Shown here: in pieces, positions 9,480-17,855 of the stretch
Layout: every line of letters starts with the position of its first letter
Numbering within the stretch: the stretch's first letter is position 1
DNA from: Candidatus Sulfotelmatobacter sp.
GTDB taxonomy: Bacteria; Vulcanimicrobiota; Vulcanimicrobiia; Vulcanimicrobiales; Vulcanimicrobiaceae
Direction: 5' to 3'
Length of the DNA stretch: 64,000 nt
Assembly (NCBI GenBank): GCA_035504415.1
Contig: DATJRY010000013.1
Span: 124,001-188,000, forward strand
The notes under the pieces: model-generated
What the model was told of the DNA's origin: nothing
What the model saw: only the letters and a program-made list of their open reading frames with translations
The model's database searches: none
Program-made: the position numbers and the translations under genes

Positions 9480-10757
9480 GTGCAGTTCATCGACGAGGCC
9501 ACCATCGCGGTGGCGGCGGGCAAGGGCGGCGACGGCGTCGTCGCGTGGCGCCGCGAGAAGTACGTCCCCAAGGGTGGACCGGCCGGCGGTGACGGTGGGC
9601 GCGGCGGCGACGTCGTGCTGTTGGCCGACCCCGAGCTCGGAACGCTGGTCGACTTCCGTTTCAAGAAGCAGTTCGCGGCCGACTCCGGCAAGCCGGGCTC
9701 GACGTCGAACAAGTCGGGCCGCGCGGGCGAAGACCTCGAGATCCGGGTCCCGGTCGGCACGCTGGTCACCCGCACCGAGCTCGATGCCGAAGGCGCCCGC
9801 GGCCACTCGCGCCTGTTCGCCGACCTGAGCGAACCCTATCAGCGCGTGCGCGTCGCCAAAGGCGGCCGCGGCGGGCTGGGCAACCAGCACTTCGCCACCG
9901 CCGCGCGCCAAGCGCCGCGCTTCGCGTACAACGGCGAGCCCGGCGAGCGCTGCGAGCTCAAGCTCGAGCTCAAGCTGCTGGCCGACGCGGGACTGGTCGG
10001 ACTGCCGAACGCCGGCAAGTCGACGCTGCTCTCCGTCGTCAGCGCGGCGCGGCCGAAGATCGCCGACTATCCGTTCACCACGCTCGAGCCGCAGCTGGGC
10101 GTCGTGCGCGTCGCCGAGTTCGAGTCGTTCGTGATGGTCGACGTGCCGGGGCTGATCGAAGGCGCGCACGAGGGCGCGGGCCTGGGCGACCGGTTCTTGC
10201 GCCACGTCGAACGCACGCGCGTGCTGGTCCACTTGATGGACGGCGCCAAGCCGCTCCACGACGTGCTGCACGACAAGGCGACGATCGAAGCCGAGCTGCA
10301 AGCGTGGAACCCGGCGCTGCTCGAGCGCCCGATGCTGCCGGTCATCACCAAGCTCGATCTGCCCGACGCGCGCGCGACGTTCGAGGCGCTGCGCGAGGAC
10401 ATCCCCAACTTGCGCGGCATCTCGGCCGCGACCGGTGAAGGCGTGCGCGAGCTGCTCTACGCGGCCTGGGAGACGATTCGCAACACGCCGCTGCCCGCAC
10501 CGGTGCACCCGGAGCCCGCGCAGATCGAGCTGGTTGCCGACGAGCCGTTCGCCATCCACGTCGAAGACGGCATCTACGTCGTCAGCGGCGAGCGGGTCGA
10601 ACGCCTGGCGCGCATGACCGACTTCGACTCCGACGAAGCGCTGGCGCGCTTCGAACAGATTCTCGCCAAGATGGGCGTCGAAAAGCGCCTGCGCGAGCTG
10701 GGCGTGCGCGAAGGCGACACGGTGCGCATCGCCGGCGTCGAGTTCGACTACAGCTAG
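9480..10757 (+). CDS. obgE: GTPase Obg
   Basis: Essential ribosome-assembly GTPase. The glycine-rich Obg fold fills residues 1-160 (KGGDG, PAGGDGGRGG, KGGRGGLGN). The G domain follows with P-loop GLPNAGKST at 174-182, switch I DYPFTTLEP, and DVPGLIEGAHEG. The usual NKxD appears as TKLD. A C-terminal OCT domain covers about residues 345-425. Length 425 is normal. The start is a GTG at 9480 with no clear Shine-Dalgarno site. It follows rpmA after a 116-nt gap that holds a palindromic repeat. Confidence 0.96.
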   Translation: MQFIDEATIAVAAGKGGDGVVAWRREKYVPKGGPAGGDGGRGGDVVLLADPELGTLVDFRFKKQFAADSGKPGSTSNKSGRAGEDLEIRVPVGTLVTRTELDAEGARGHSRLFADLSEPYQRVRVAKGGRGGLGNQHFATAARQAPRFAYNGEPGERCELKLELKLLADAGLVGLPNAGKSTLLSVVSAARPKIADYPFTTLEPQLGVVRVAEFESFVMVDVPGLIEGAHEGAGLGDRFLRHVERTRVLVHLMDGAKPLHDVLHDKATIEAELQAWNPALLERPMLPVITKLDLPDARATFEALREDIPNLRGISAATGEGVRELLYAAWETIRNTPLPAPVHPEPAQIELVADEPFAIHVEDGIYVVSGERVERLARMTDFDSDEALARFEQILAKMGVEKRLRELGVREGDTVRIAGVEFDYS

Positions 10758-10815
10758 CAGCATGTTGGCAGACCGAGCGCAGCAGCATCGCGCATCGTTT
10801 GTGCGTTCAATGCGA

Positions 10816-10874
10816 GGTCAAACGTGGGGGCCCCATGCGCAGCATGGGGGGCGCGGAGCCCGGGGCGGAGCGCC
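10816..10874 (-). repeat. Palindromic repeat family A, copy 3
   Basis: Inverted relative to copy 2. It contains a perfect 8-bp stem CCCCATGC-GCA-GCATGGGG and the shared flanks. It abuts the nadD start, so its GGGGCGGAG end may serve as the ribosome site. Confidence 0.65.
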
Positions 10875-11480
10875 TTGAAACTTGGCATTTTCGGCGGGTC
10901 GTTCGATCCGGTGCACAACGGGCATCTGTTCGTCGCGGAAGCGGTTCGTGAGGCGGCGGGACTCGATCGCGTCTTGTTCGTGCCGACGCGCGAAGGGAAG
11001 CACTACCGCAACGGTGCGATGAGCGCGACGACCGCGCAGCGCACCGAGATGATTCGCCTGGCGATCGCGGCCAACGTCACGTTCGGGATCGACGAGAGCG
11101 ACCTCGATCACGACGCCAGCGGCTACACCGCCGATCTGCTGCCGCGCCTGCAGGCGCGCTATCCCGAGGCGACGCTGACCTTCGTCGTCGGCGGCGACTC
11201 GCTGGTGCGCTCGCAATGGCAGCGGCTCGACGAGGTCGTCGACGCGGTCGAAGCGTTCGTCGTCGCGCCGCGCGGCGAGGTCACCGAGACCGACCTCGAC
11301 CGCGCCCTGAGCGAGCTCGACCCCGCCCGGCGCGCCAAGATCCGGATGCTCGACCTGCCGCTGGTCGCCGAGTCGGCGACGCTGATTCGCGCGCGGCTCG
11401 CCGAAGGGAAGAGCGTGCGCTATCTGGTGCCCGAGACGGTCTATCGCTACATCGGCGAACGGGGGTTGTACCGGTCGTGA
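10875..11480 (+). CDS. nadD: Nicotinate-nucleotide adenylyltransferase
   Basis: Adenylates nicotinate mononucleotide in NAD synthesis. The signature GGSFDPVHNGH is at residues 6-16, and the C-terminal SATLIRAR corresponds to the family's SxTxIR motif. With the TTG start at 10875 the protein is 201 residues, the usual size. Starting further upstream would translate the palindromic repeat into unrelated sequence. GGAG lies 4 nt before the TTG. The stop overlaps the lysA start by 3 nt (GTGA). Confidence 0.95.
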   Translation: MKLGIFGGSFDPVHNGHLFVAEAVREAAGLDRVLFVPTREGKHYRNGAMSATTAQRTEMIRLAIAANVTFGIDESDLDHDASGYTADLLPRLQARYPEATLTFVVGGDSLVRSQWQRLDEVVDAVEAFVVAPRGEVTETDLDRALSELDPARRAKIRMLDLPLVAESATLIRARLAEGKSVRYLVPETVYRYIGERGLYRS

Positions 11481-12721
11481 CCGACGAGACGCTCGCGCTC
11501 GACGGCCAGCTGGGCGGCGTCCCCGCCCGCGAGCTGGCCGAGACCTACGGCACGCCGCTGTTCCTCGTCGATCTGGACGTGCTCGACCTGGAGATCGCGC
11601 GGCTGCTCGAAGCGTTCGAGCCCCACCGCATCGGCGTCGCGTACGCGGCCAAGGCGTTCTTCTGCACCGCGCTGGCCGAGCGGCTGGCCGAGACCCCGCT
11701 GCGGCTGGACGTCTGTTCGCTCGGCGAGCTGGTGACCGCCGAGCGCGGCGGCTTTCCGGCCGGGCGCATCTACTTCCACGGCTGCGGCAAGACCGCCGAC
11801 GAGTTGCAGGCCGTCGTCGACCGGCGCGTCGCGTTCGACGTGATCGACAACCGCGAAGAGCTCGAGCGGCTGGCGTCGCTGGCGAGCGGCGTCCCGGTGC
11901 CCGTGCCGGTGATGCTGCGCCTCAACACCGGGATCGAAGCGCACACGCATGCGTTCATCCGCACCGGCGGCGAGAACACCAAGTTCGGGTTCGCGCTCGG
12001 CGAGGTCCCGGCGGCGCTCGCACGGCTCGCCGAGCTGCCGCAGTTGCGCCTGATCGGCCTGCACTCGCACATCGGCTCGCAGATCGCCGACCTCGCGCCG
12101 TTCTTGGCCAACCTCGACGAGCTGTTGGCGGCGGCCGACCGCGCGCGCCAGCTCGGCTTCCCGATCGAGGAGCTGATCTGCGGCGGCGGCATCGGCGTGG
12201 AGGAAGGGCCCGACGACCCGCGACCGGTCGATCTCGACGCGCTCGGCGCGGCGCTGGGCGGACGGGCAGCCGAGCGCGGCTACGCGCTGGCGGTGGAACC
12301 CGGGCGCGCCGTGATCGCGCGCGCCGGCTCGTCGCTCTACCGCGTCATGGCCGTCAAGACGCAGGGGCGCCGGCGCTTCGTCGTCGTCGACGGCGGGATG
12401 ACCGATAACCCGCGCCCGGCGCTGTACGGCGCGCGCCACCTCCCCGAGGTGCTGGCCGCCGCCGCGCTCGGCCCCGACGAGCCGGCCACGCTGGTCGGCC
12501 GCTCGTGCGAGAACGACGAGATGGGCGACTACGTCTTGCCGCGCGACCTCGCCGCCGGCGATCTGCTCGCGCTGCGCATCACCGGCGCCTACACCTACAG
12601 CATGGCGAGCAACTACAACCGGTTCGGCCGGCCCCCGGTCGTTTTCGTCCGCGACGGAAATCACCGCCGCGTCGTCCGCGGGGAACGTGCGGACGACGTG
12701 TTGCGGCTCGATCTGTTCTAG
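11477..12721 (+). CDS. lysA: Diaminopimelate decarboxylase
   Basis: PLP enzyme converting meso-diaminopimelate to lysine. The PLP lysine is probably Lys59 in AYAAKAFF. HSHIGSQI, GGGIGVEEG, EPGRAVIA and a catalytic-Cys segment GRSCENDEMG are present, followed by GAYTYSMASNYNRF. Length 414. The GTG at 11477 overlaps the nadD stop. It lies in the plus-strand run rpmA-obgE-nadD-lysA-maf. Confidence 0.95.
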   Translation: MTDETLALDGQLGGVPARELAETYGTPLFLVDLDVLDLEIARLLEAFEPHRIGVAYAAKAFFCTALAERLAETPLRLDVCSLGELVTAERGGFPAGRIYFHGCGKTADELQAVVDRRVAFDVIDNREELERLASLASGVPVPVPVMLRLNTGIEAHTHAFIRTGGENTKFGFALGEVPAALARLAELPQLRLIGLHSHIGSQIADLAPFLANLDELLAAADRARQLGFPIEELICGGGIGVEEGPDDPRPVDLDALGAALGGRAAERGYALAVEPGRAVIARAGSSLYRVMAVKTQGRRRFVVVDGGMTDNPRPALYGARHLPEVLAAAALGPDEPATLVGRSCENDEMGDYVLPRDLAAGDLLALRITGAYTYSMASNYNRFGRPPVVFVRDGNHRRVVRGERADDVLRLDLF

Positions 12722-12766
12722 CGCGCGCATTTTCTGTGTTTTGACGCAGATCGACGCGGAGATGTT

Positions 12767-13426
12767 GTGCTCGTGCGCGCGCGTACGTACACTGAGAACA
12801 TCGCACACGTCACGCCTCTCGACGCGGTCGCTCTGGCTAGCGCGTCGCCTCGTCGCCGCCAGTTGCTCGGATCGCTCGGGCTGCGCGTCAGCGTCGTCTC
12901 CAGCTCGTACGTGGAGACGCCGTTGCCGGATCTCGACCCGCGCGAGCTCGCGCTGCGTCATGCCGCCGGCAAGGCGCGCGGCGCGGCAGCGTCCGACCAC
13001 CTGATCGTCGCCGCCGACACCGTCGTCGACCTGGACGGGGAAGCGCTCGGTAAGCCCAGCGACGTCGCCGAGGCGCGCGGGATGCTCAGGCGTTTGGTGG
13101 GCCGCTGGCACGTCGTGCACACGGCCTTCGCGCTCCGCGACGACGCCTCGAACAGGTCCTTGGTGGAAGTCCTGTCGACGCGTGTAAAGTTTGCCGATAC
13201 AAATGAGGAGACGGTCGCCGCGTACGCCGCGAGCGGCGACGGTCTGGACAAAGCCGGCGCGTACGGCATCCAAGGTTTCGCGGCGACCCTGGTGGAGCGG
13301 ATCGACGGCGACTACTTCACCGTGGTGGGCTTCCCACTCGCTGCTTTCGCCGCCGCCCTGCCCCGCATCGGATATCGTCTACTGCCCCCCGCCGCACCGG
13401 CGGTCCATCCCGAGGTCCACGCATGA
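12767..13426 (+). CDS. maf: Maf family nucleotide pyrophosphatase
   Basis: House-cleaning nucleoside-triphosphate pyrophosphatase linked to septum control. The N-terminal signature ALASASPRRRQLL, the catalytic DTVVDLDGEALGKP and the C-terminal GDYFTVVGFPL are all characteristic. The first 15 residues before PLDAVALASAS look non-conserved, so the GTG start at 12767 is uncertain. The stop overlaps the mreB ATG by 4 nt, a common maf-mreBCD arrangement. Confidence 0.92.
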   Translation: MLVRARTYTENIAHVTPLDAVALASASPRRRQLLGSLGLRVSVVSSSYVETPLPDLDPRELALRHAAGKARGAAASDHLIVAADTVVDLDGEALGKPSDVAEARGMLRRLVGRWHVVHTAFALRDDASNRSLVEVLSTRVKFADTNEETVAAYAASGDGLDKAGAYGIQGFAATLVERIDGDYFTVVGFPLAAFAAALPRIGYRLLPPAAPAVHPEVHA

Positions 13427-14511
13427 GTCTGCTGGGAACGTTCCGGGCGACCTTCAGTCCCGACATCGGCATCGATCTCGGGACGGCGAACACCGTTGTC
13501 TACTCGCACGACGAGGGGATCCTCGTGAGCGAGCCGTCGGTGGTCGCGTACCGGACCAGCGACGACACGATCCTCGCCATCGGCCAAGCCGCCAAGGAGC
13601 TCGACGGCCGGGCCCCCGGGCGGGTTCGGGTCGTGCGGCCGCTGCGCGGCGGGACCATCTCCGACTTCCGCGGCGCCCACGCGTTGGTCAAGACGCTGGT
13701 CGACCGGGCGCTCAGCTCGCGTTCGCGGCTGGCGCCGCGCGTGATCGCCTGCGTGCCGGGCTGTGCGACCGACATCGAGTGCAAGGCCGTCGAGGAAGCG
13801 ATCCGCGCCGCCGGTCCGCGCACCACGACCTTCGTGCCGCAGGCGGTCGCCGCCGCGGTCGGGGCCGGCCTCGACATCACGGGGACGCGCCCCTCGATGG
13901 TCATCGACATCGGCGGCGGCACGACCGAGATCGCGGTCCTCACCCTGAGCGGCGTCGTCGCGATGCACTCCCTCAAGATCGGCGGCGACACGCTGGACGC
14001 CGCGATCGCGGCGCGGCTGCGCGCCGAGTACTTCGGGATCGGACCGCTGACGGCTGAGCGCCTCAAGATCGAACGCGGCTACGCCGGGCGCGCGCCCGGC
14101 CGCGAGCCGGCCATCGCCGCCGGAACCGATCTGGCCGGGCTGCGCCCGGGCAAACGGTTCGTCGACGAGTCGCTGATCGGCGAAGCGATGCGGGACGGCA
14201 TCGACAAGATCGCCCGCGCCGCTTGGTCGATCCTGGAAGCGACGCCGCCGGACTTGGCGGGCGAGCTGCTCGAAGTCGGCATCGTGCTGACCGGCGGCGG
14301 CGCGCTGATCCCCGGCCTCGCAGGCGAGATCGGCGCACGCACGAACGTGCCGACGACGGTCGCGGATGATCCGCTCGGCTGCGTCGCACGCGGAGCCGGC
14401 GAGATCCTCGCGTCGCCCGGTTTGCTCGAACGGCTGCGGCCGCACGCCGACCGGTTGACGAGGTGGTACCAATCTTTACGTATCGGGATGAGAGAAAGCT
14501 ATTCGCGGTAA
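13423..14511 (+). CDS. mreB: Rod-shape protein MreB
   Basis: Actin-like filament protein guiding lateral wall growth. The phosphate-1 loop DIGIDLGTANT is at the N-terminus; phosphate-2 VIDIGGGTTEIA and the adenosine motif LTGGGALIPGL follow. Length 362 is slightly above the usual 335-350. It overlaps maf by 4 nt and mreC by about 49 nt, so maf-mreBCD-mrdA is one tight operon. Confidence 0.97.
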   Translation: MSLLGTFRATFSPDIGIDLGTANTVVYSHDEGILVSEPSVVAYRTSDDTILAIGQAAKELDGRAPGRVRVVRPLRGGTISDFRGAHALVKTLVDRALSSRSRLAPRVIACVPGCATDIECKAVEEAIRAAGPRTTTFVPQAVAAAVGAGLDITGTRPSMVIDIGGGTTEIAVLTLSGVVAMHSLKIGGDTLDAAIAARLRAEYFGIGPLTAERLKIERGYAGRAPGREPAIAAGTDLAGLRPGKRFVDESLIGEAMRDGIDKIARAAWSILEATPPDLAGELLEVGIVLTGGGALIPGLAGEIGARTNVPTTVADDPLGCVARGAGEILASPGLLERLRPHADRLTRWYQSLRIGMRESYSR

Positions 14512-15296
14512 TCGGAGCGATCATCGTCGCCGCGCTGATCGCACTGCTGCAACTCGACTTCGCTCGCGCCGGACGTCCCTCACCGCTCACCATCACCGTC
14601 ACCTCGATCAGCACGTACCTGCAGCTCGCCCTCTCCGCCGTCGCTGACGGCGTGCGCAACGGCTGGCAGACGGCCGTGCACACGCCCGGGCTCGCGGCCG
14701 ACAACGCTCGGCTGCGCGCGGAGAACGTCTCGCTGCGCGCACGCAACGACGAGCTGCAAGAAGAGCTGGCCCGCGTTCCGGCCGCCGACGATCTCGCCAC
14801 CGCCCGGCTCGCGCATCCGAACGGCATCGCCGCGACGGTGATCGGCTACGATCCCGAGGCGACGCTGCAGGCGCTGACGATCGATCGCGGCGGCAAGGAC
14901 GGCGTGCAGCGCGACGACGGCGTCATGACCGGGGACGGCGTCGTCGGCCGCGTCGTCGAGGTCGACCCGCTCTCGTCGAAGGTGCTGCTGGTGACGGACC
15001 CCACCTCGAAGCTGCCGGCGGTCGTGCAGCGCGGGCGCTGGTGGTCGATCGCCGTGGGCACCGCGACGCACGTCAAGCTGCAGTACATCTCGCAGGACGC
15101 CAAGCTGCGCGTCGGCGACCGCGTCGTCACCGGCGAAGGCCGCTCGTTCCACGCCGGCGTGCTGATCGGCCGCATCCGCGAGCTCGATCCCGTCCCCGCC
15201 GGCGCGCTCGACCAGACCGCCGTCGTCCAACCCGCCGTGAACCTCACCGCACTCTCCCGTGTCCTCGTTCTCCCGCACGACGTATCGCAGCGTTGA
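14463..15296 (+). CDS. mreC: Rod-shape protein MreC
   Basis: Bitopic periplasmic scaffold of the elongasome. One transmembrane helix lies near residues 14-30, then a short coiled coil (NARLRAENVSLRARNDELQEEL), then the beta-rich domain with GKDGVQRDDGVMTGDGVVGRV. Length about 277. The GTG start at 14463 lies within mreB; the alternatives inside the frame would shorten the cytosolic tail. Confidence 0.94.
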   Translation: MVPIFTYRDERKLFAVIGAIIVAALIALLQLDFARAGRPSPLTITVTSISTYLQLALSAVADGVRNGWQTAVHTPGLAADNARLRAENVSLRARNDELQEELARVPAADDLATARLAHPNGIAATVIGYDPEATLQALTIDRGGKDGVQRDDGVMTGDGVVGRVVEVDPLSSKVLLVTDPTSKLPAVVQRGRWWSIAVGTATHVKLQYISQDAKLRVGDRVVTGEGRSFHAGVLIGRIRELDPVPAGALDQTAVVQPAVNLTALSRVLVLPHDVSQR

Positions 15297-15807
15297 GATC
15301 GCCGTCGGGCCGGCCTATTGGCCGGCCCTCGGCTGGACCTCACTGCTCGCGCTGCTGCAGACGACGCTGATCCCGCTGCTGGCCTTCCGCCAAGCGGTGC
15401 CCTCGCTGGTCACCATCGCGGTCGTGCTGTTCGCGGTGCGTGCCGGCGCGCGCCGCGGTGCCGCGCTCGCGATCCCGGCCGGCGTGCTCGAAGACGTCTT
15501 CACCGGCGGCGCCGGCGGCTGGACGCTCTCGACGACGCTGGTCGCGCTGCTCGTCGGCGGCTTCTCGCGCCGCATGTTCGCCGACGGCGTCGTCGCGCCC
15601 GCGGTGTTGTGCGGCGGCGCCTCGTTCGTGCGCGACGTCATGTACTGGATCTTCCAGCGCGCGGTCGGCTATCCGGCCGGCTACGCCGTGCAGCACGTGC
15701 ACACCGCGCTGTGGCGCGCGCTGCTGACGGCACTGGTCGCCTTCGTCTGGCTCACGCTGCGCGGCCGCTTCGTCCACGACAAGACCACCGTCGAGAGGTA
15801 CCCGTGA
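15259..15807 (+). CDS. mreD: Rod-shape protein MreD
   Basis: Polytopic membrane partner of MreC in the elongasome. The 182-residue product has about five hydrophobic helices and the DVFTGGAGGWTL loop typical of MreD (D-x-x-x-G). The GTG start lies inside the mreC end, and the stop overlaps the mrdA GTG by 3 nt. Identification rests on topology, size and position. Confidence 0.9.
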   Translation: MSSFSRTTYRSVEIAVGPAYWPALGWTSLLALLQTTLIPLLAFRQAVPSLVTIAVVLFAVRAGARRGAALAIPAGVLEDVFTGGAGGWTLSTTLVALLVGGFSRRMFADGVVAPAVLCGGASFVRDVMYWIFQRAVGYPAGYAVQHVHTALWRALLTALVAFVWLTLRGRFVHDKTTVERYP

Positions 15808-17669
15808 GCAGCGGCACGCTCCCCGCCGGCGAGCGCGCGTTCCCGCGCGTGGTCGCCTTCGTGCTGGTGCTCGTTCTCGCGCTGATCGCGCTGATCGTGC
15901 GCTTGGTCCAAGTCCAACTGCTGCAAGGCGAGGTCTACGCCGACAAGGCGCGCGCCAACCAAATCGAGGTCGTTCCGGTCGCCGCGCCGCGTGGCCTGAT
16001 CGTCGATCGTACCGGCAAGGTGCTGGTCCGCTCGCGGCCCTCGTTCGTCTGCGCCCTGATCCCCTCGCAGGTCACCAACGTCGACGGCACGCTGCGCGCG
16101 CTCGCCGGCGTGCTCGGGATCCCCGAAGACACGCTGCGCCATCGCCTCTTCCACCACCACGACATCAACTACACCAGCTTCGACCAGATCCAAGTCGGCG
16201 AACCCAACGGGCCGGTGATCCTCGCCGACGACCTCACGCCCGCGCAGATGGCGCGCCTGGCGGAAGCGCAGAACGACCTGCAAGGCGTCGACATGGAAGA
16301 GCAGCCGGTGCGCAACTATCCGTACGGCAAAGAGGGCGCGCACCTGTTCGGCTACGTCGGCGTCATCGACGAAGAGGAGTACGCGCAGCGCAAGCGCGAC
16401 GGCTACTCGCCCAACGACGTCGTCGGCAAGGACGGTCTCGAGCGCGCCTACGACACCTGGCTGCACGGCCGCGCCGGCGGCGGCCAGATCGAAGTCAACG
16501 CGTCGGGTGCCCTCGTGCGCCGCCTCAAACCGCTCGATCCCATCCCGGGCGACACGCTGGTCACCACCATCGATTGGCGCCTGCAAACGCTGGTCGAAGA
16601 CAATCTGCGCGCCGAGCTCAAAAAGTGGGGCGCCCTGCGCCACGAGCGGCTCGCTGGCGCGGTCGTCGTGCTCGACCCCTACACCGGCGCCGTCCTCGCG
16701 ATGGCGTCGATGCCCGAGTTCAACCCCAACGCCTTCGCCACGCCGATCGATCCCAAAACCTACAACGCGCTGCTGCGCGACAAGCTCAACCCGCTCTACG
16801 ACCGCGCCATCGGCGCCGCCTCACCGACCGGCTCGACCTTCAAGATGGTCACCGGCTCGGGCGCGATCAGCAGCGGCGTCATCAAGCCGCATCAGATCCT
16901 CTACGACACCGGCTACTGGAATTGCTACGGCAACGTCTTCCGCGACCTGGCCGCCGGCGGATTGGGCAACGTCGGCTTCGAGAAAGCGCTGGCGGCTTCG
17001 TCCGACGGCTACTTCTACCAAGTCGGCTATCGCCTGGGCAACGATCGTCTGCGCTATTGGGCCACCCAGTACGGTCTCGGCTCGCGGCTGGGGATCGATC
17101 TGCCCGGCGAGTACCCCGGCAACTGGCCGACCGAAGCCTGGATGGAAGCCACCTTCGGCAAAGGCTACCATCTCGAAAAAAGCGACGCGTGCCAACTCGC
17201 CATCGGCCAAGGCGCGATGCAAGCGACGCCGCTGCAAATCGCCGACGTCGCCGCCACCGTCGTCAACGGCGGCACGCTCTACCGTCCGCACATCGTCGAG
17301 GAGATCCGCTCACCGCGCGGACACGTGCTGCGCACCTTCGATCACGAGATCATCCGCAAGGTCCCGGTCACCCAGGAATCGCTGCGCGAAGTGCGCGCCG
17401 GCATGTCGCAGGTCACCCAGCCGTGGGGCACTGCCTACGGCCTCGCTATCCCCGGTATGCCGTTCTCCGGCAAAACCGGCACCGCCGAAACCGGCGGCGG
17501 CAAAGGCGCCAACACGACGTGGTTCGTCGCTTGGGCGCCCTCGAGTCATCCCAAGTTCGTCATGGCGGTGTACATGGAAAAATCGGGCGGCTATGGGGCG
17601 AACGTTGCGGCGCCGATTGCGCAGCATGTCATTGCCGGGTATTACCATATCAAGATTCCGCCGATTTAG
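15804..17669 (+). CDS. mrdA: Penicillin-binding protein 2, class B transpeptidase
   Basis: Cross-links peptidoglycan during elongation. The GTG start at 15804 gives a short cytosolic tail and a single membrane helix (residues about 12-30). The dimerisation domain begins APRGLIVDRTG. The transpeptidase domain has STFK (Ser344-Lys347), SSD in place of S-x-N, as seen in PBP2-type enzymes, and KTGTAE beginning at Lys557. Length 621 matches the family. The partner glycosyltransferase RodA is not directly downstream; a large inverted repeat is. Confidence 0.95.
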   Translation: MSSGTLPAGERAFPRVVAFVLVLVLALIALIVRLVQVQLLQGEVYADKARANQIEVVPVAAPRGLIVDRTGKVLVRSRPSFVCALIPSQVTNVDGTLRALAGVLGIPEDTLRHRLFHHHDINYTSFDQIQVGEPNGPVILADDLTPAQMARLAEAQNDLQGVDMEEQPVRNYPYGKEGAHLFGYVGVIDEEEYAQRKRDGYSPNDVVGKDGLERAYDTWLHGRAGGGQIEVNASGALVRRLKPLDPIPGDTLVTTIDWRLQTLVEDNLRAELKKWGALRHERLAGAVVVLDPYTGAVLAMASMPEFNPNAFATPIDPKTYNALLRDKLNPLYDRAIGAASPTGSTFKMVTGSGAISSGVIKPHQILYDTGYWNCYGNVFRDLAAGGLGNVGFEKALAASSDGYFYQVGYRLGNDRLRYWATQYGLGSRLGIDLPGEYPGNWPTEAWMEATFGKGYHLEKSDACQLAIGQGAMQATPLQIADVAATVVNGGTLYRPHIVEEIRSPRGHVLRTFDHEIIRKVPVTQESLREVRAGMSQVTQPWGTAYGLAIPGMPFSGKTGTAETGGGKGANTTWFVAWAPSSHPKFVMAVYMEKSGGYGANVAAPIAQHVIAGYYHIKIPPI

Positions 17670-17695
17670 CGTTTAGCGCTTCCGTTGGCGTGGCG

Positions 17696-17833
17696 GCTGG
17701 TGGTGCGCAGTACGCCGGCGGGGACGCTCCCTACGCGCTTCCTGCGCTTCGGTCGCTCCGCGCTCCATCGCTCCCGGCCCTCCGGGCCTCCGCGATTCCG
17801 CGAGGCCCCGCCGGCGTACTGCGCACCACCAGC
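17696..17833. repeat. 28-bp perfect inverted repeat with 82-nt loop
   Basis: Arms at 17696-17723 and 17806-17833 are exact reverse complements. The loop contains a smaller GGCCC-TCC-GGGCC hairpin. It lies between the convergent mrdA and dehydrogenase genes. It may act as a two-way terminator or be a miniature mobile or REP-like element; no T-tract follows either arm. Confidence 0.85.
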
Positions 17834-17855
17834 TGACGAGATTGCGGACCGCGCT

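Noticed and set aside
12765-12793. TTGTGC-17-TACACT as a maf promoter
   Set aside because: It would start transcription inside the maf coding region beyond the only plausible start codons.
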